This document shows positions 1 to 6,885 of a DNA stretch of 37,992 bases, piece after piece. The position numbers were made by a program, and so were the translations under genes. The notes under the pieces are model-generated. The model worked only from the letters and a program-made list of their open reading frames with translations. It ran no database searches and was not told the origin of the DNA. The first letter of the stretch is position 1, and each line of letters begins with the position of its first letter. Source of the DNA: Candidatus Hydrogenedentota bacterium (GTDB lineage: Bacteria > Hydrogenedentota > Hydrogenedentia > Hydrogenedentales > GCA-2746185); NCBI GenBank assembly GCA_947486375.1, contig CANKTP010000009.1:1-37992 (forward strand), read 5' to 3'.

Positions 1-87
1 CAATAGTATCGGCCAGTGGATTCGCTTTGGAGGATGTAGACCCAACAAATCATGGCAAGAGCGCATTGAAGGTTTGGCGGGAAAAAG

Positions 88-163
88 TGGCTCCCCGGGC
101 CGGACTCGAACCAGCGACATGGTGGTTAACAGCCACCCGCTCTACCAACTGAGCTACCGGGGA
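88..163 (-). tRNA. tRNA-Asn(GTT)
   Basis: The minus strand folds as a complete 76-nt tRNA. The acceptor stem pairs TCCCCGG with CCGGGGA, followed by discriminator G and an encoded CCA at 88-90. The D-arm begins GTAGCTCAGTTGGTAGAG, the anticodon loop is CTGTTAA with anticodon GTT (Asn), and the T-loop is GGTTCGAGTCC. A TATAGT hexamer lies at 172-177, only nine bases upstream, but no convincing -35 is seen, so the promoter is uncertain. Two partial copies of its 5' half lie directly upstream (see the repeats at 187-250 and 286-327). Confidence 0.97.
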
Positions 164-186
164 ACAAAAAAACTATACGAACGACG

Positions 187-250
187 TCACGCCGTAGGCG
201 TGATTAATCCCGCCTGCGGCGGGACTCTACCAACTGAGCTACCGGGGAAC
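187..250 (-). repeat. tRNA-Asn 5'-half copy joined to two hairpins
   Basis: Positions 225-250 repeat, without mismatch, the first part of the neighbouring tRNA-Asn (acceptor 5' strand and D-arm) plus its immediate 5' flank (140-165). Where the anticodon arm should begin, the copy instead runs into a perfect hairpin at 208-224 (7-bp stem TCCCGCC, 3-nt loop TGC). A TTAA-centred spacer follows, then a second perfect hairpin at 187-203 (7-bp stem TCACGCC, loop GTA). The layout resembles a paired REP/BIME element inserted into or fused to a tRNA copy. It cannot make a functional tRNA because the anticodon and T arms are absent. Confidence 0.85.
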
Positions 251-285
251 AAAAACGAACGAAACCCTGGACCACCGCCAACTAT

Positions 286-327
286 TCCCGCGACTCGCGG
301 GACTCTACCGACTGAGCTACCGGGGAA
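286..327 (-). repeat. Second tRNA-Asn 5'-half copy with hairpin
   Basis: Positions 303-327 repeat the tRNA-Asn 5' half with one difference in the D-loop. They are joined at exactly the same point as in the first copy to a 7-bp-stem, 3-nt-loop hairpin at 286-302 (stem TCCCGCG, loop ACT). The sequence after each unit, read on the minus strand, ends in a CGTTCGT motif and a T-run leading into the next unit, so the units look like tandem copies. No anticodon arm is present. Confidence 0.85.
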
Positions 328-399
328 GGGTGGCAATCGAGGGCGAAATACTACACAATTCCGGGGAGAAAGTTCAACTTGGATACGTGGGCGGGCGTG

Positions 400-864
400 A
401 TGGCGACGATACGGTTAATCATCGAGGACATCCCGACGCGCGCCGTCCTCAAGGGCATGCTCGAGGCGGAAGGTCATGCCGTCGGGGAATCCCAGCCCGA
501 CGTGCTGATCGCGTCCGAGCCTGCCGATGCCGTCGGCGCGGAATGCCCCGCCCTCGTGGCGGTCACGGCGGCCAGGGTGCCCGAGGCCGTCCGGGCCATG
601 CGTCAGGGCGTGTTCGGCTACATCCTGCTTCCGTTTCAACCGGGCGAGGCGGCCATCATGGTGCGGCGCGCCCTCGAATGGGCCGGCCGGTCCGTACCCG
701 AGGAATCCCTCGCGTCGCTCGACGAGGCCGAACGGCTCCATGTGCTCCGCGTCCTGCGCGCGTGCAAGTTCAACCAAGCCCGGACCGCCAAGGCCCTGGG
801 CATCGGGCGCAACACGCTCTGGCGCAAGCTAAAGACCTTTCGCGCCGCGGAACCGGGGGCCTGA
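400..864 (+). CDS. Degenerate receiver with C-terminal Fis-type HTH
   Basis: A 154-aa protein. Residues 1-95 have the alpha/beta pattern of a response-regulator receiver, and residues about 106-147 form a Fis-family helix-turn-helix like the DNA-binding end of NtrC activators (NQARTAKALGIGRNTLWRKL). The receiver looks unable to be phosphorylated. The usual phospho-Asp region reads PDVLIASEP, with Ser39 where Asp is expected, and the conserved Lys before Pro-Phe is Leu77. There is no AAA+ domain, so it is not a sigma54 activator. I chose ATG 400 because MATI aligns with the start of the receiver gene at 9012. A TTG at 379 preceded by GGGGAG is an alternative. It is probably a DNA-binding regulator acting through protein contacts rather than phosphorylation (inference). 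Confidence 0.8.
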   Translation: MATIRLIIEDIPTRAVLKGMLEAEGHAVGESQPDVLIASEPADAVGAECPALVAVTAARVPEAVRAMRQGVFGYILLPFQPGEAAIMVRRALEWAGRSVPEESLASLDEAERLHVLRVLRACKFNQARTAKALGIGRNTLWRKLKTFRAAEPGA

Positions 865-929
865 TTCCGCCGCGCCCGGCGAACCATGATTGTTCCCGCG
901 CGAATCGAGAGGGCCGGGGGAGCGGCGGG

Positions 930-1094
930 CTACGTTGTTTTCCCCAACATCTGGTCGACGGACCACGCTGCCATGGGTTCGGGCAAATGGACCCGGCGCA
1001 ACATCGCGATCATCGCGCCGCGATCTCTCCGGCCCGCCGCCTCGTCCCGCTGGGCCAGCAATCCCGCGGCAAACAATCGTTCGTTCACGGTCAT
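930..1094 (-). CDS. Small 54-aa protein of unknown function
   Basis: The product is a charged, helical 54-aa protein starting MTVNERLFAAGLL with a DRGAMIAMLRRV segment. It resembles short uncharacterised bacterial proteins I recall with the same MTVNERL opening, but I cannot assign a function. The ATG at 1094 is preceded by a G-run (GGGGGG) with almost no spacing, so the ribosome site is poor. An upstream in-frame ATG at 1130 would add 12 residues that look unlike the rest. It lies 40 bp downstream of the LRR gene on the same strand and may be co-transcribed with it. Confidence 0.6.
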   Translation of the reverse strand: MTVNERLFAAGLLAQRDEAAGRRDRGAMIAMLRRVHLPEPMAAWSVDQMLGKTT

Positions 1095-1134
1095 CCCCCC
1101 GAATTCGGACTCGCGCCCCTCGGTCTCCACCGGA

Positions 1135-3672
1135 CTATCCCCGGGACTCGTCGGCCGGGACGCGCCTGACCCTTGCCACGGGTCTCCTTCCTGCCGAGAA
1201 CAGGATCATGGCCGTCAACGATATGGAAACAATTTCTCCAAAGGATGGCCCGCCCTTCGAGGCGACACCGGCCCCAACGGGACACCCTTCACCCTCACCT
1301 TCACCCTCACCTTCACCCTCGCCCGATTCCTCGACGAATACCGCGCGTACGGTGAGGTCGCGCGTCACCGACAGCGACTCGACCGCATTGTTGCTCCCGA
1401 AGTCTCCCTCCCAGTGATCGAAGTCCCAGCCATCCGATGGCGTCGCTGCGATCGATGCGACCGCATCCTCGGCGTAGACATGCGGGCCGGGCGCGGGAAC
1501 CGTCGTGCCGCCGCCGACGGCGACCAAGGTAAGCGTGAACGTGGCCTGGCCCGCGGAGGCATCCAATGCAAACTCGAGCGGGTCGTTCGCGCCATCGAAC
1601 ACGCGCACGTTCTGCGATTGGGTGGCATACCCCGCGGCGGAGACGCGGACCGAATAGTTCGTGGGCTCAATCGCCGTGAACTGGAACAACCCGTCTTCAT
1701 TCGTCTCCGTGACGGGCCCGGCGGCCCCGATCCCGCCTTCGCCCGCGACCACCTGCGCCCCCGCGATGGGATCGCCGCTGGCGCGGCCCGAGACGATGCC
1801 GAGCAACGACGCCGGGATGATGCTGGACTTGAGCTCGAGGGTCACGTCCATCGTGCTCATCGCGCCCGAGGCCACGGGCACGTCCCGTTGCTGGGGATCG
1901 TAGCCGTCGGCGGTGAACTCGAGCGCAACGGAGGTCCCCTCGCCGGCGTCGACGGGAATCTCATAGCGTCCGCCGGCGCCGGTGAACGCGGAGGCGAACT
2001 CCGTCCCGTCGAGCGACGCCTTGATTAGGGCGCCCGACAAGGGGAGCGCCTGCTCGGAATTCTCGCGCACAATGCCCCGGACGCCCGTGATGAGATTGAC
2101 GGGCTCGAGGCCCGCGTTAAACTCCGTGGGCGCATCGGCGAAGACGGTGATGAATTGCCGGGTTATCGGCGTGTAGCCGATGGCAAACACATCGACGCGA
2201 TATCCGCCGGGTGGAAGGCCGTCGATTTGGTATTGCCCCTGCAGGTCGGTGGCGGCCAGGGCCTCCGCGTCGTAGCCGGTGACGGCGATCATCGCCGAGG
2301 CGATGCTCGTGTCGGTGGTCGAGTCGGATATGTACCCGAGGATTCGTGTTCCGCACGGTATGTTCGTCTGGACCGCGACGCCCCGCTCCTCGAGCGCAGG
2401 AATGTCGGTGCAGACCGCATCGTGCGTCAATGGATTGTAGGACAAGACCAACGCATCGCCCTCGCCCAGGCCGTCGTTGAGCAACAGCGGCGTGATGTCC
2501 GCGATCCCGTTATTGCCAAGGTCGATCTCGATTAGGTTGGCGAGCCCCGCGACGGCCGCGAGCGAAACGATGCGGTTCGAGGAAGCCTCGAAATACTCGA
2601 GGGCGAGGAGCGCCGAGACCGGGCCAATGTCCGCGACCTGGTTGTCGGTTATTGCGAGGAGGCGCAGGTTGACCAAACTTCCGACGGGCCCGATGTCCGC
2701 GATTCGGTTGTACCGCAAGTCGAGATACGTCAGGCCGGTCATCGGCGCCAAGTCCGCAATGTCCGATGTTCCGGTAGTGACAAGCGAAAGAAATTCGAGC
2801 GTGGTCAACCCGGACAATGTCGACAGATCGCCCAAGGGGTTGCCTTCCAAATTTAGGTACACCAACGCATCATGCCCGGCGAGTGGCGCGAGATTCGAGA
2901 CTTGGTTGCCATTGAGATCGAGCCGCTCGAGCAGCGGCAAATTGGCGAGGGGTCCTATGTCCGAAAGGTTGTTCAAGAGGAGCACGTTATCGACGTAGGT
3001 CCCGCCCAGGTACAGTTCCCTCAACGTGGCCGAGAGTGCCGCGAGGGGCTGAATGTCCTCGATGTGATTGCCGCTGAGCGCGAGCGTGTCGAGTTTCGTC
3101 AGCGAGGAAAGCTCGCCGATCTCCGTGAACGCATTCGCCCCGAGGACAAGGGCGTTCAGATTCGTGAGCAGGGCAATGGGCGCGAGGTCCGCGATTCGGT
3201 TCTCGGTGGCATCCAAGTAGGTCAGGGTGCCGGCCAGGGCCGCCAAGGGGGAGGCATCGACAATCGCGTTCGCATCGAGGGTCAACGATTGCAGCTGCGT
3301 CAGCGCCGCCAACGCCGAGATGTCCGTGATGGAATTCTTCAGCACGGGACCCGCGTCGGAGTAGAGGCTGCCCAGGTGGAGGTATACGAGATCGGTGCAA
3401 CGCTCGAGGCCGCCGAGACTCGTAATTCCGAGTCCGCGTGCACTGAGCTCGAAAAAATCGGCGCCCACCACGTCGCTATCGTCGATGACCCCGGTGGGCT
3501 TGCCAATGGCCAGGCGCACCGCCGCCTCGAGATTGGGATCCGCGAACGTAATCGCGGCCTTTCCGTTCGCGGGCGCTTGGGCATGGGCGGAGACTTGTAT
3601 CAAGCCAAACGATCCCGCGACAACAGCCGTCCCGAGAATTCCCAATAGCCCGCGGTGCAGAAATCGTGGCAT
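1135..3672 (-). CDS. Secreted LRR protein with anchor-like tail
   Basis: An 845-aa exported protein. Residues 1-32 are a signal peptide (likely cut after SAHA). Residues about 40-430 are leucine-rich repeats of the internalin-like LRR_4 type with repeating LxxLxxLxxLxLxxN units. Residues about 440-715 hold three carboxypeptidase-regulatory-like (Ig-like, peptidase-associated) domains, and 720-790 a divergent InlB B-repeat-like module (WDFDHWEGDF). The tail is a Gly-Glu run, one Cys, a short hydrophobic stretch and an Arg-rich end, resembling C-terminal sorting signals of the MYXO-/Synerg-CTERM type. This suggests a cell-surface binding or adhesion role. AAGGAAA precedes the ATG by about six bases, and an extended -10 box lies at 3744-3752. 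Confidence 0.88.
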   Translation of the reverse strand: MPRFLHRGLLGILGTAVVAGSFGLIQVSAHAQAPANGKAAITFADPNLEAAVRLAIGKPTGVIDDSDVVGADFFELSARGLGITSLGGLERCTDLVYLHLGSLYSDAGPVLKNSITDISALAALTQLQSLTLDANAIVDASPLAALAGTLTYLDATENRIADLAPIALLTNLNALVLGANAFTEIGELSSLTKLDTLALSGNHIEDIQPLAALSATLRELYLGGTYVDNVLLLNNLSDIGPLANLPLLERLDLNGNQVSNLAPLAGHDALVYLNLEGNPLGDLSTLSGLTTLEFLSLVTTGTSDIADLAPMTGLTYLDLRYNRIADIGPVGSLVNLRLLAITDNQVADIGPVSALLALEYFEASSNRIVSLAAVAGLANLIEIDLGNNGIADITPLLLNDGLGEGDALVLSYNPLTHDAVCTDIPALEERGVAVQTNIPCGTRILGYISDSTTDTSIASAMIAVTGYDAEALAATDLQGQYQIDGLPPGGYRVDVFAIGYTPITRQFITVFADAPTEFNAGLEPVNLITGVRGIVRENSEQALPLSGALIKASLDGTEFASAFTGAGGRYEIPVDAGEGTSVALEFTADGYDPQQRDVPVASGAMSTMDVTLELKSSIIPASLLGIVSGRASGDPIAGAQVVAGEGGIGAAGPVTETNEDGLFQFTAIEPTNYSVRVSAAGYATQSQNVRVFDGANDPLEFALDASAGQATFTLTLVAVGGGTTVPAPGPHVYAEDAVASIAATPSDGWDFDHWEGDFGSNNAVESLSVTRDLTVRAVFVEESGEGEGEGEGEGEGCPVGAGVASKGGPSFGEIVSISLTAMILFSAGRRPVARVRRVPADESRG
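1287..1325 (-). repeat. 12-bp tandem repeat coding for Gly-Glu
   Basis: About three copies of a 12-bp unit (GAGGGTGAAGGT on the minus strand) encode the (Gly-Glu)n linker near the C-terminus of the LRR protein. Tandem repeats of this sort can change length by slippage in multiples of 12 bp without breaking the frame. Confidence 0.85.
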
Positions 3673-3743
3673 TGCACTTTCCTTCTTTGGCGAGGATCAC
3701 CGCTTCGGAACACTGGGGCATCGTAAGCGACAACGCCCTATCC

Positions 3744-3752
3744 AATGTACCA
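3744..3752 (-). promoter_or_regulatory. Possible extended -10 promoter of LRR gene
   Basis: The minus strand reads TGGTACATT, an extended -10 box (TGn plus TACATT) about 72 bp upstream of the LRR start. No good -35 is present at the expected distance. Three similar TGnTAnnnT boxes precede other genes in this window (7378, 8961, 21411). Confidence 0.4.
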
Positions 3753-3954
3753 CACAGGTCATCGCTTGCAGTCCACGGGGCCGAAACAATTGCGCCGAAA
3801 ATTGCCGCCAGCAGACTTCAAACAGTTCACATGACTACTGGTTTACATCAATCGACATCTCCCGCTTTGATTCCCACCCCGAACTTTCGGCCTCCCGCGC
3901 AACACTTCGTGCAGTTTATAGGAGACGTCGTCTCAAACCCACGGAGAAAACCCC

Positions 3955-4614
3955 ATGAAAACACTTGCCCTGTTCCTCGCCCGCTTCGTCCAAACCTTTC
4001 GCATCGGACCCAATTCGCCGGACTCGGTCTTGTGCGGCGAGACCGTCGAGGCCCTCGCGGAATTCTTCGGCGACGGCCCCGTCCCGGCGTTCGATATTCC
4101 CCTCATCGAGGAGCTCTTGTTCAACCGATTTCTGGCCACCCGCCTCGAGGCCCATATCGGCGAACGCGGGATTTTCGTGAAGAGGGGCGATAATCCGCAG
4201 GGCGCGCTCCATCCGGCCGTCAACGCCGCCATCCGCGCGAGGGGACGCTACGCCAAGATCATGGGCGAACTCGCCAAGCGCCATCGGGGTGCGGGCGTCT
4301 GTGGCACGGGCGTCTCGCCCGTGAACCACGCCATCGAAACCGCCCATCCTCAGTCGCTTCGCGGTGCCGGCGTCCTGCCACAACAACATGGGCAAGATGC
4401 CCATGCCACCTCTCGTGGTACGGGCGTCCCGCCCGTGATCCAGACAACCGCGCCGAACGGCCACTCCGTTGCGCCGACGCCGAACCTCGAATCCACCGGC
4501 GAACATCCAGACGCCCCAAATTTCATGAACCGCGCCATGCGCCGCCGCGCGGAACAACATGCCGCGCGCATCGCCAAGAAAAACGCGAGAACAATGGCGG
4601 CGAATGGCGTCTAG
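3955..4614 (+). CDS. Unknown protein with in-frame hairpin-repeat insertion
   Basis: A 219-aa protein of unrecognised family. GGAG lies nine bases before the ATG, supporting translation. Residues 1-110 look like ordinary protein sequence (PDSVLCGETVEALAEFF, RGRYAKIMGELAKRH). Residues about 112-162 (GTGVSPV, HGQDAHAT, GTGVPPV) are the translation of hairpin repeats at 4305-4436 and are not typical protein. Residues 190-219 return to a basic helical tail (NRAMRRRAEQHAARIAKKNA). The reading frame is kept across the whole insertion. The basic tail might bind nucleic acid (inference). It stands alone, divergent from the LRR gene and convergent with the membrane protein at 4841. Confidence 0.7.
   Translation: MKTLALFLARFVQTFRIGPNSPDSVLCGETVEALAEFFGDGPVPAFDIPLIEELLFNRFLATRLEAHIGERGIFVKRGDNPQGALHPAVNAAIRARGRYAKIMGELAKRHRGAGVCGTGVSPVNHAIETAHPQSLRGAGVLPQQHGQDAHATSRGTGVPPVIQTTAPNGHSVAPTPNLESTGEHPDAPNFMNRAMRRRAEQHAARIAKKNARTMAANGV
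4290..4440. repeat. REP-like hairpin cluster inside a CDS
   Basis: Three perfect hairpins with 7-8-bp stems and 3-nt loops are seen: 4305-4323 (stem CACGGGCG, loop TCT), 4387-4405 (stem CATGGGCA, loop AGA) and 4420-4436 (stem ACGGGCG, loop TCC). An imperfect one lies at about 4363-4380. Stem and loop sizes match the hairpins beside the tRNA-Asn copies at 187-302. No REP-associated transposase (RAYT/TnpA-REP) gene is present in the window. Confidence 0.85.
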
Positions 4615-4673
4615 CGCGGGCAACCCTTCTTGGCGGTATTGATAAGAACTGCACCGTCGACTAAAATGTGGTC

Positions 4674-4766
4674 ATGACAGACCCCCTACTATATGTGCTT
4701 TATTTTCTGGCTTACATCTACGTGGCCCTGTTCTCGCTCTGGATAAGTAGTGGTGCGGCATTTTGA
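4674..4766 (+). CDS. Possible 30-aa membrane micro-protein
   Basis: A short reading frame (MTDPLLYVLYFLAYIYVALF...) encodes one hydrophobic helix in an otherwise gene-free, comparatively AT-rich stretch. The composition is typical of small single-span membrane proteins, but there is no recognisable Shine-Dalgarno sequence before the ATG. It could be a chance frame or the decayed remnant of a larger membrane protein. Confidence 0.2.
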   Translation: MTDPLLYVLYFLAYIYVALFSLWISSGAAF

Positions 4767-4840
4767 AATCCTGACCCCTTGACGGTGCTTAACCGCGTGC
4801 GGCCAAAGCCGAAATGACCCACTACCCGGGACGCCCAGCG

Positions 4841-5260
4841 TCAGGAAATATCCGGCTTTTCGATCGGGTTTCGGGCCAGTGCGTGCATCAGGCGGCCCAG
4901 GCAATAGATGAGGACGCCTAGGACAATGCAGATGATGCCGCCGACGTTGATCCCGACCGCCGTGTTGCCGACCGCCAGTACGCGCCCCCCGGCAACGCAC
5001 CCGGCGCCAATGAGCACGAGAAATACCCCGGTCGCGCTGTAATCTTGCCGGCCCCCTCCCCCGTCGATGCCCTCCTTCCCCTTGATGGCGTCCATGAGGT
5101 CCTGGCTCGACTCGAATAACTCTGGGTGCGCCTCGTATCGGGAAAGAATGGCCAACTTCATCCGGTGGTCAAGCCAGATGCGCAGCAGGGAACGCCCCAC
5201 CCCGAAGCTAAACGCGGCCAGCACCAACGTCAGGGGTAAAAGCACAAGCACCGGGGTCAT
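4841..5260 (-). CDS. Small membrane protein
   Basis: A 139-aa protein with an N-terminal hydrophobic helix (residues 1-22), a soluble middle including RYEAHPELFESSQDLMDAI (about 41-60) and a Gly/Asp-rich linker. Two hydrophobic segments follow near the C-terminus (about 77-100 and 104-125). The start is well supported by AGGAGG six bases before the ATG. The arrangement N-TM, soluble helix, paired TM resembles small DUF-type inner-membrane proteins often found beside ECF sigma operons. I recognise no family with certainty. It is divergent from the DUF4097/sigma operon that starts 60 bp away, so the two may share a control region. Confidence 0.75.
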   Translation of the reverse strand: MTPVLVLLPLTLVLAAFSFGVGRSLLRIWLDHRMKLAILSRYEAHPELFESSQDLMDAIKGKEGIDGGGGRQDYSATGVFLVLIGAGCVAGGRVLAVGNTAVGINVGGIICIVLGVLIYCLGRLMHALARNPIEKPDIS

Positions 5261-5320
5261 GACACGCCTCCTCGTCGAATTCGACCCTGACGCCGGACCG
5301 CCGGTTTCAGCCGATTCGCG

Positions 5321-6283
5321 ATGAAACCGGCCCGCATCGAAGCCAGTCTATCCTACGCCATGATTCCGTATCTTCGTAGCCTCGTCAATGCGGCCCTGAT
5401 TTCGGGCAGTGTACTCCTATTCTCCGTCCACATCCTGGCGCCGCTCTTCACCCCGATTGTCGGCCCGCCGGACTTTTCGACCACCAAATCCCTCAGCCTT
5501 CCCGCCGCGGCCAAGTTGCGCCTGGTCCAGACCGACGGCCGGATACGGGTCTATACTCATTCGGATCCGGCGGTATCGTCGATCGCCATCGAGGCCTCCC
5601 TCAAGGTGTATTTGAACCCCGGGGCCGATGCCTCGGGCATTCGAGACTTCGCGAACTCCCTGGTCGCCTCGAAGGGCGACTCGAGCGAACTCGCCATCCA
5701 AACGGAGCCGGCCGAGCGGCCCGAATCCGTCAACACCGTGCTGGTCGACTATGTCATCCACGTGCCCGCCGGTACCGACATCGACCTGACCGGATCCAAT
5801 GGCAACGTCTGGATCGCCCAGGGTTGCGGCGACGTGTCCGTCCGCGGCAACAATACGGACATCGAAATCGTAAACCCCGGCGGCATCGTCCTTGCCAACA
5901 CCGTGAACGGACGTATTCGACTCGTCGAGGGCCGCGATGACGCCGTCCTCGACACCGAGAATGGAAACATCTACGCCCATATGCTCAACGGGACCCTCGA
6001 CGCCCGGACAACCAACGGGTTCATCGTCGCGCGAATACTCGATCCGGCCGTCAAGGCCTTCGACCTATATTCCGACAATGGCGGCATCACCGTCGTGGCC
6101 GGGGATGACGCCTCGTTCTCGTTCAAGGCCAAGACAAACCGGGGGTTGATCCGCTCGTCCTTCCCCGTCGACGGCAAGACCGGCATTCTCGAGGGCAAGG
6201 AGTTGGAAGGCATTGTGGGCGATGGCAGGGTCCAATTGAACCTGACCACCTTGAATGGCAATATCTGGCTGGCGAGGACCTGA
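5321..6283 (+). CDS. DUF4097-type beta-repeat protein, membrane anchored
   Basis: A 320-aa protein with one hydrophobic segment (about residues 18-42) followed by a repetitive beta-rich region. From about residue 140 onward short strands recur with the pattern GSNGNVWI, NTVNGRIRL, TENGNIYA, TTNGFIVA, TLNGNIWL, typical of the DUF4097/DUF4098 putative-adhesin beta-helix fold. It is probably exported and anchored by its N-terminal helix. The ATG at 5321 has no clear Shine-Dalgarno, and ATG 5360 (MIPYLRS) is an equally plausible start. It is the first gene of a three-gene operon: its stop is two bases before the sigma-factor ATG. In other bacteria DUF4097 genes are often part of ECF sigma/anti-sigma loci, and that is the context here. 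Confidence 0.82.
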   Translation: MKPARIEASLSYAMIPYLRSLVNAALISGSVLLFSVHILAPLFTPIVGPPDFSTTKSLSLPAAAKLRLVQTDGRIRVYTHSDPAVSSIAIEASLKVYLNPGADASGIRDFANSLVASKGDSSELAIQTEPAERPESVNTVLVDYVIHVPAGTDIDLTGSNGNVWIAQGCGDVSVRGNNTDIEIVNPGGIVLANTVNGRIRLVEGRDDAVLDTENGNIYAHMLNGTLDARTTNGFIVARILDPAVKAFDLYSDNGGITVVAGDDASFSFKAKTNRGLIRSSFPVDGKTGILEGKELEGIVGDGRVQLNLTTLNGNIWLART

Positions 6284-6285
6284 TC

Positions 6286-6885
6286 ATGAGTACGGTCGCC
6301 GTGGACACTTGGCCGCGCACACTGGAAACCGGGTTGAACGACACCTCCGATCTTGAACTGGTCGACCGCACCAAGCGCGGCGACACGGACGCATTCTCGA
6401 TCCTTGTCCGGCGGCACCAGCAGGTGGTCTACAACCTCGCGTACCGCTACATGCGCGACTCGGCGCTGGCCGAGGACATGGCGCAGGAGGCGTTCCTCAA
6501 GGCCTATCGACTGCTCGGGGGCTTTCGCGGCGACTGCAGTTTCTCGACCTGGCTGTACCGGGTGACGTGCAGCGTATGCCTCACCGAGATCGCCCGCCGC
6601 AAGAAACGAAGCGAAGTACCGCTCGAGGCCGCGCATGCCGGCACCGTCGATTCCGCGGCATTCGAGGCGGTCGACATGGCGGAGATCGTCCGCCGCTGCG
6701 TGACGAAGCTGCCGGCGAAGTACGCGTCCATCGTCACGTTGTACTATCTGGACCAGATGCCTTACGAACAGATCGCCGAGATCATGAAAATCCCCCTGGG
6801 CACGCTGAAGACTTGGATGTTCCGTGCGCGGAAGGACCTTCGGACGATCATTGAAGAGGAGTTGAACTGCCGTGAACCCGGATGA
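6286..6885 (+). CDS. ECF-type RNA polymerase sigma factor
   Basis: A 199-aa sigma-70 family protein of the extracytoplasmic-function group. Region 2 covers about residues 25-95 (DAFSILVRRHQQVVYNLAYR, then DMAQEAFLKAYR and FSTWLYRVT). Region 4 covers about 125-190 (LPAKYASIVTLYYLDQMPYE, QIAEIMKIPLGTLKTWMFRA). Region 3 is absent, as expected for ECF sigmas. It directs RNA polymerase to a dedicated promoter set. A GAGG motif precedes the ATG, and the 3' end overlaps the next gene by 14 bp, indicating translational coupling. The DUF4097 protein upstream and the membrane protein downstream may sense or restrain it (inference from context). Confidence 0.95.
   Translation: MSTVAVDTWPRTLETGLNDTSDLELVDRTKRGDTDAFSILVRRHQQVVYNLAYRYMRDSALAEDMAQEAFLKAYRLLGGFRGDCSFSTWLYRVTCSVCLTEIARRKKRSEVPLEAAHAGTVDSAAFEAVDMAEIVRRCVTKLPAKYASIVTLYYLDQMPYEQIAEIMKIPLGTLKTWMFRARKDLRTIIEEELNCREPG

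Noticed and set aside
1-87. Possible gene end at the window edge
   Set aside because: One frame is open for about 50 codons but ends in tRNA antisense sequence, with no recognisable motif.
74-400. A 108-aa plus-strand frame across the tRNA region (GRTRTSDMVVNSHPLYQLSYRG)
   Set aside because: It is the antisense translation of tRNA-Asn and its partial copies; such peptides are a familiar annotation artefact.
886-2028. A 380-aa plus-strand frame opposite the LRR gene
   Set aside because: It runs antisense to well-supported domains, is Arg/Gly-rich and matches no fold; it is a high-GC shadow frame.
3673-3954. Possible riboswitch upstream of the LRR gene
   Set aside because: I compared it with the cyclic-di-GMP-I consensus from memory and found no conserved core; only an extended -10 box is supportable.
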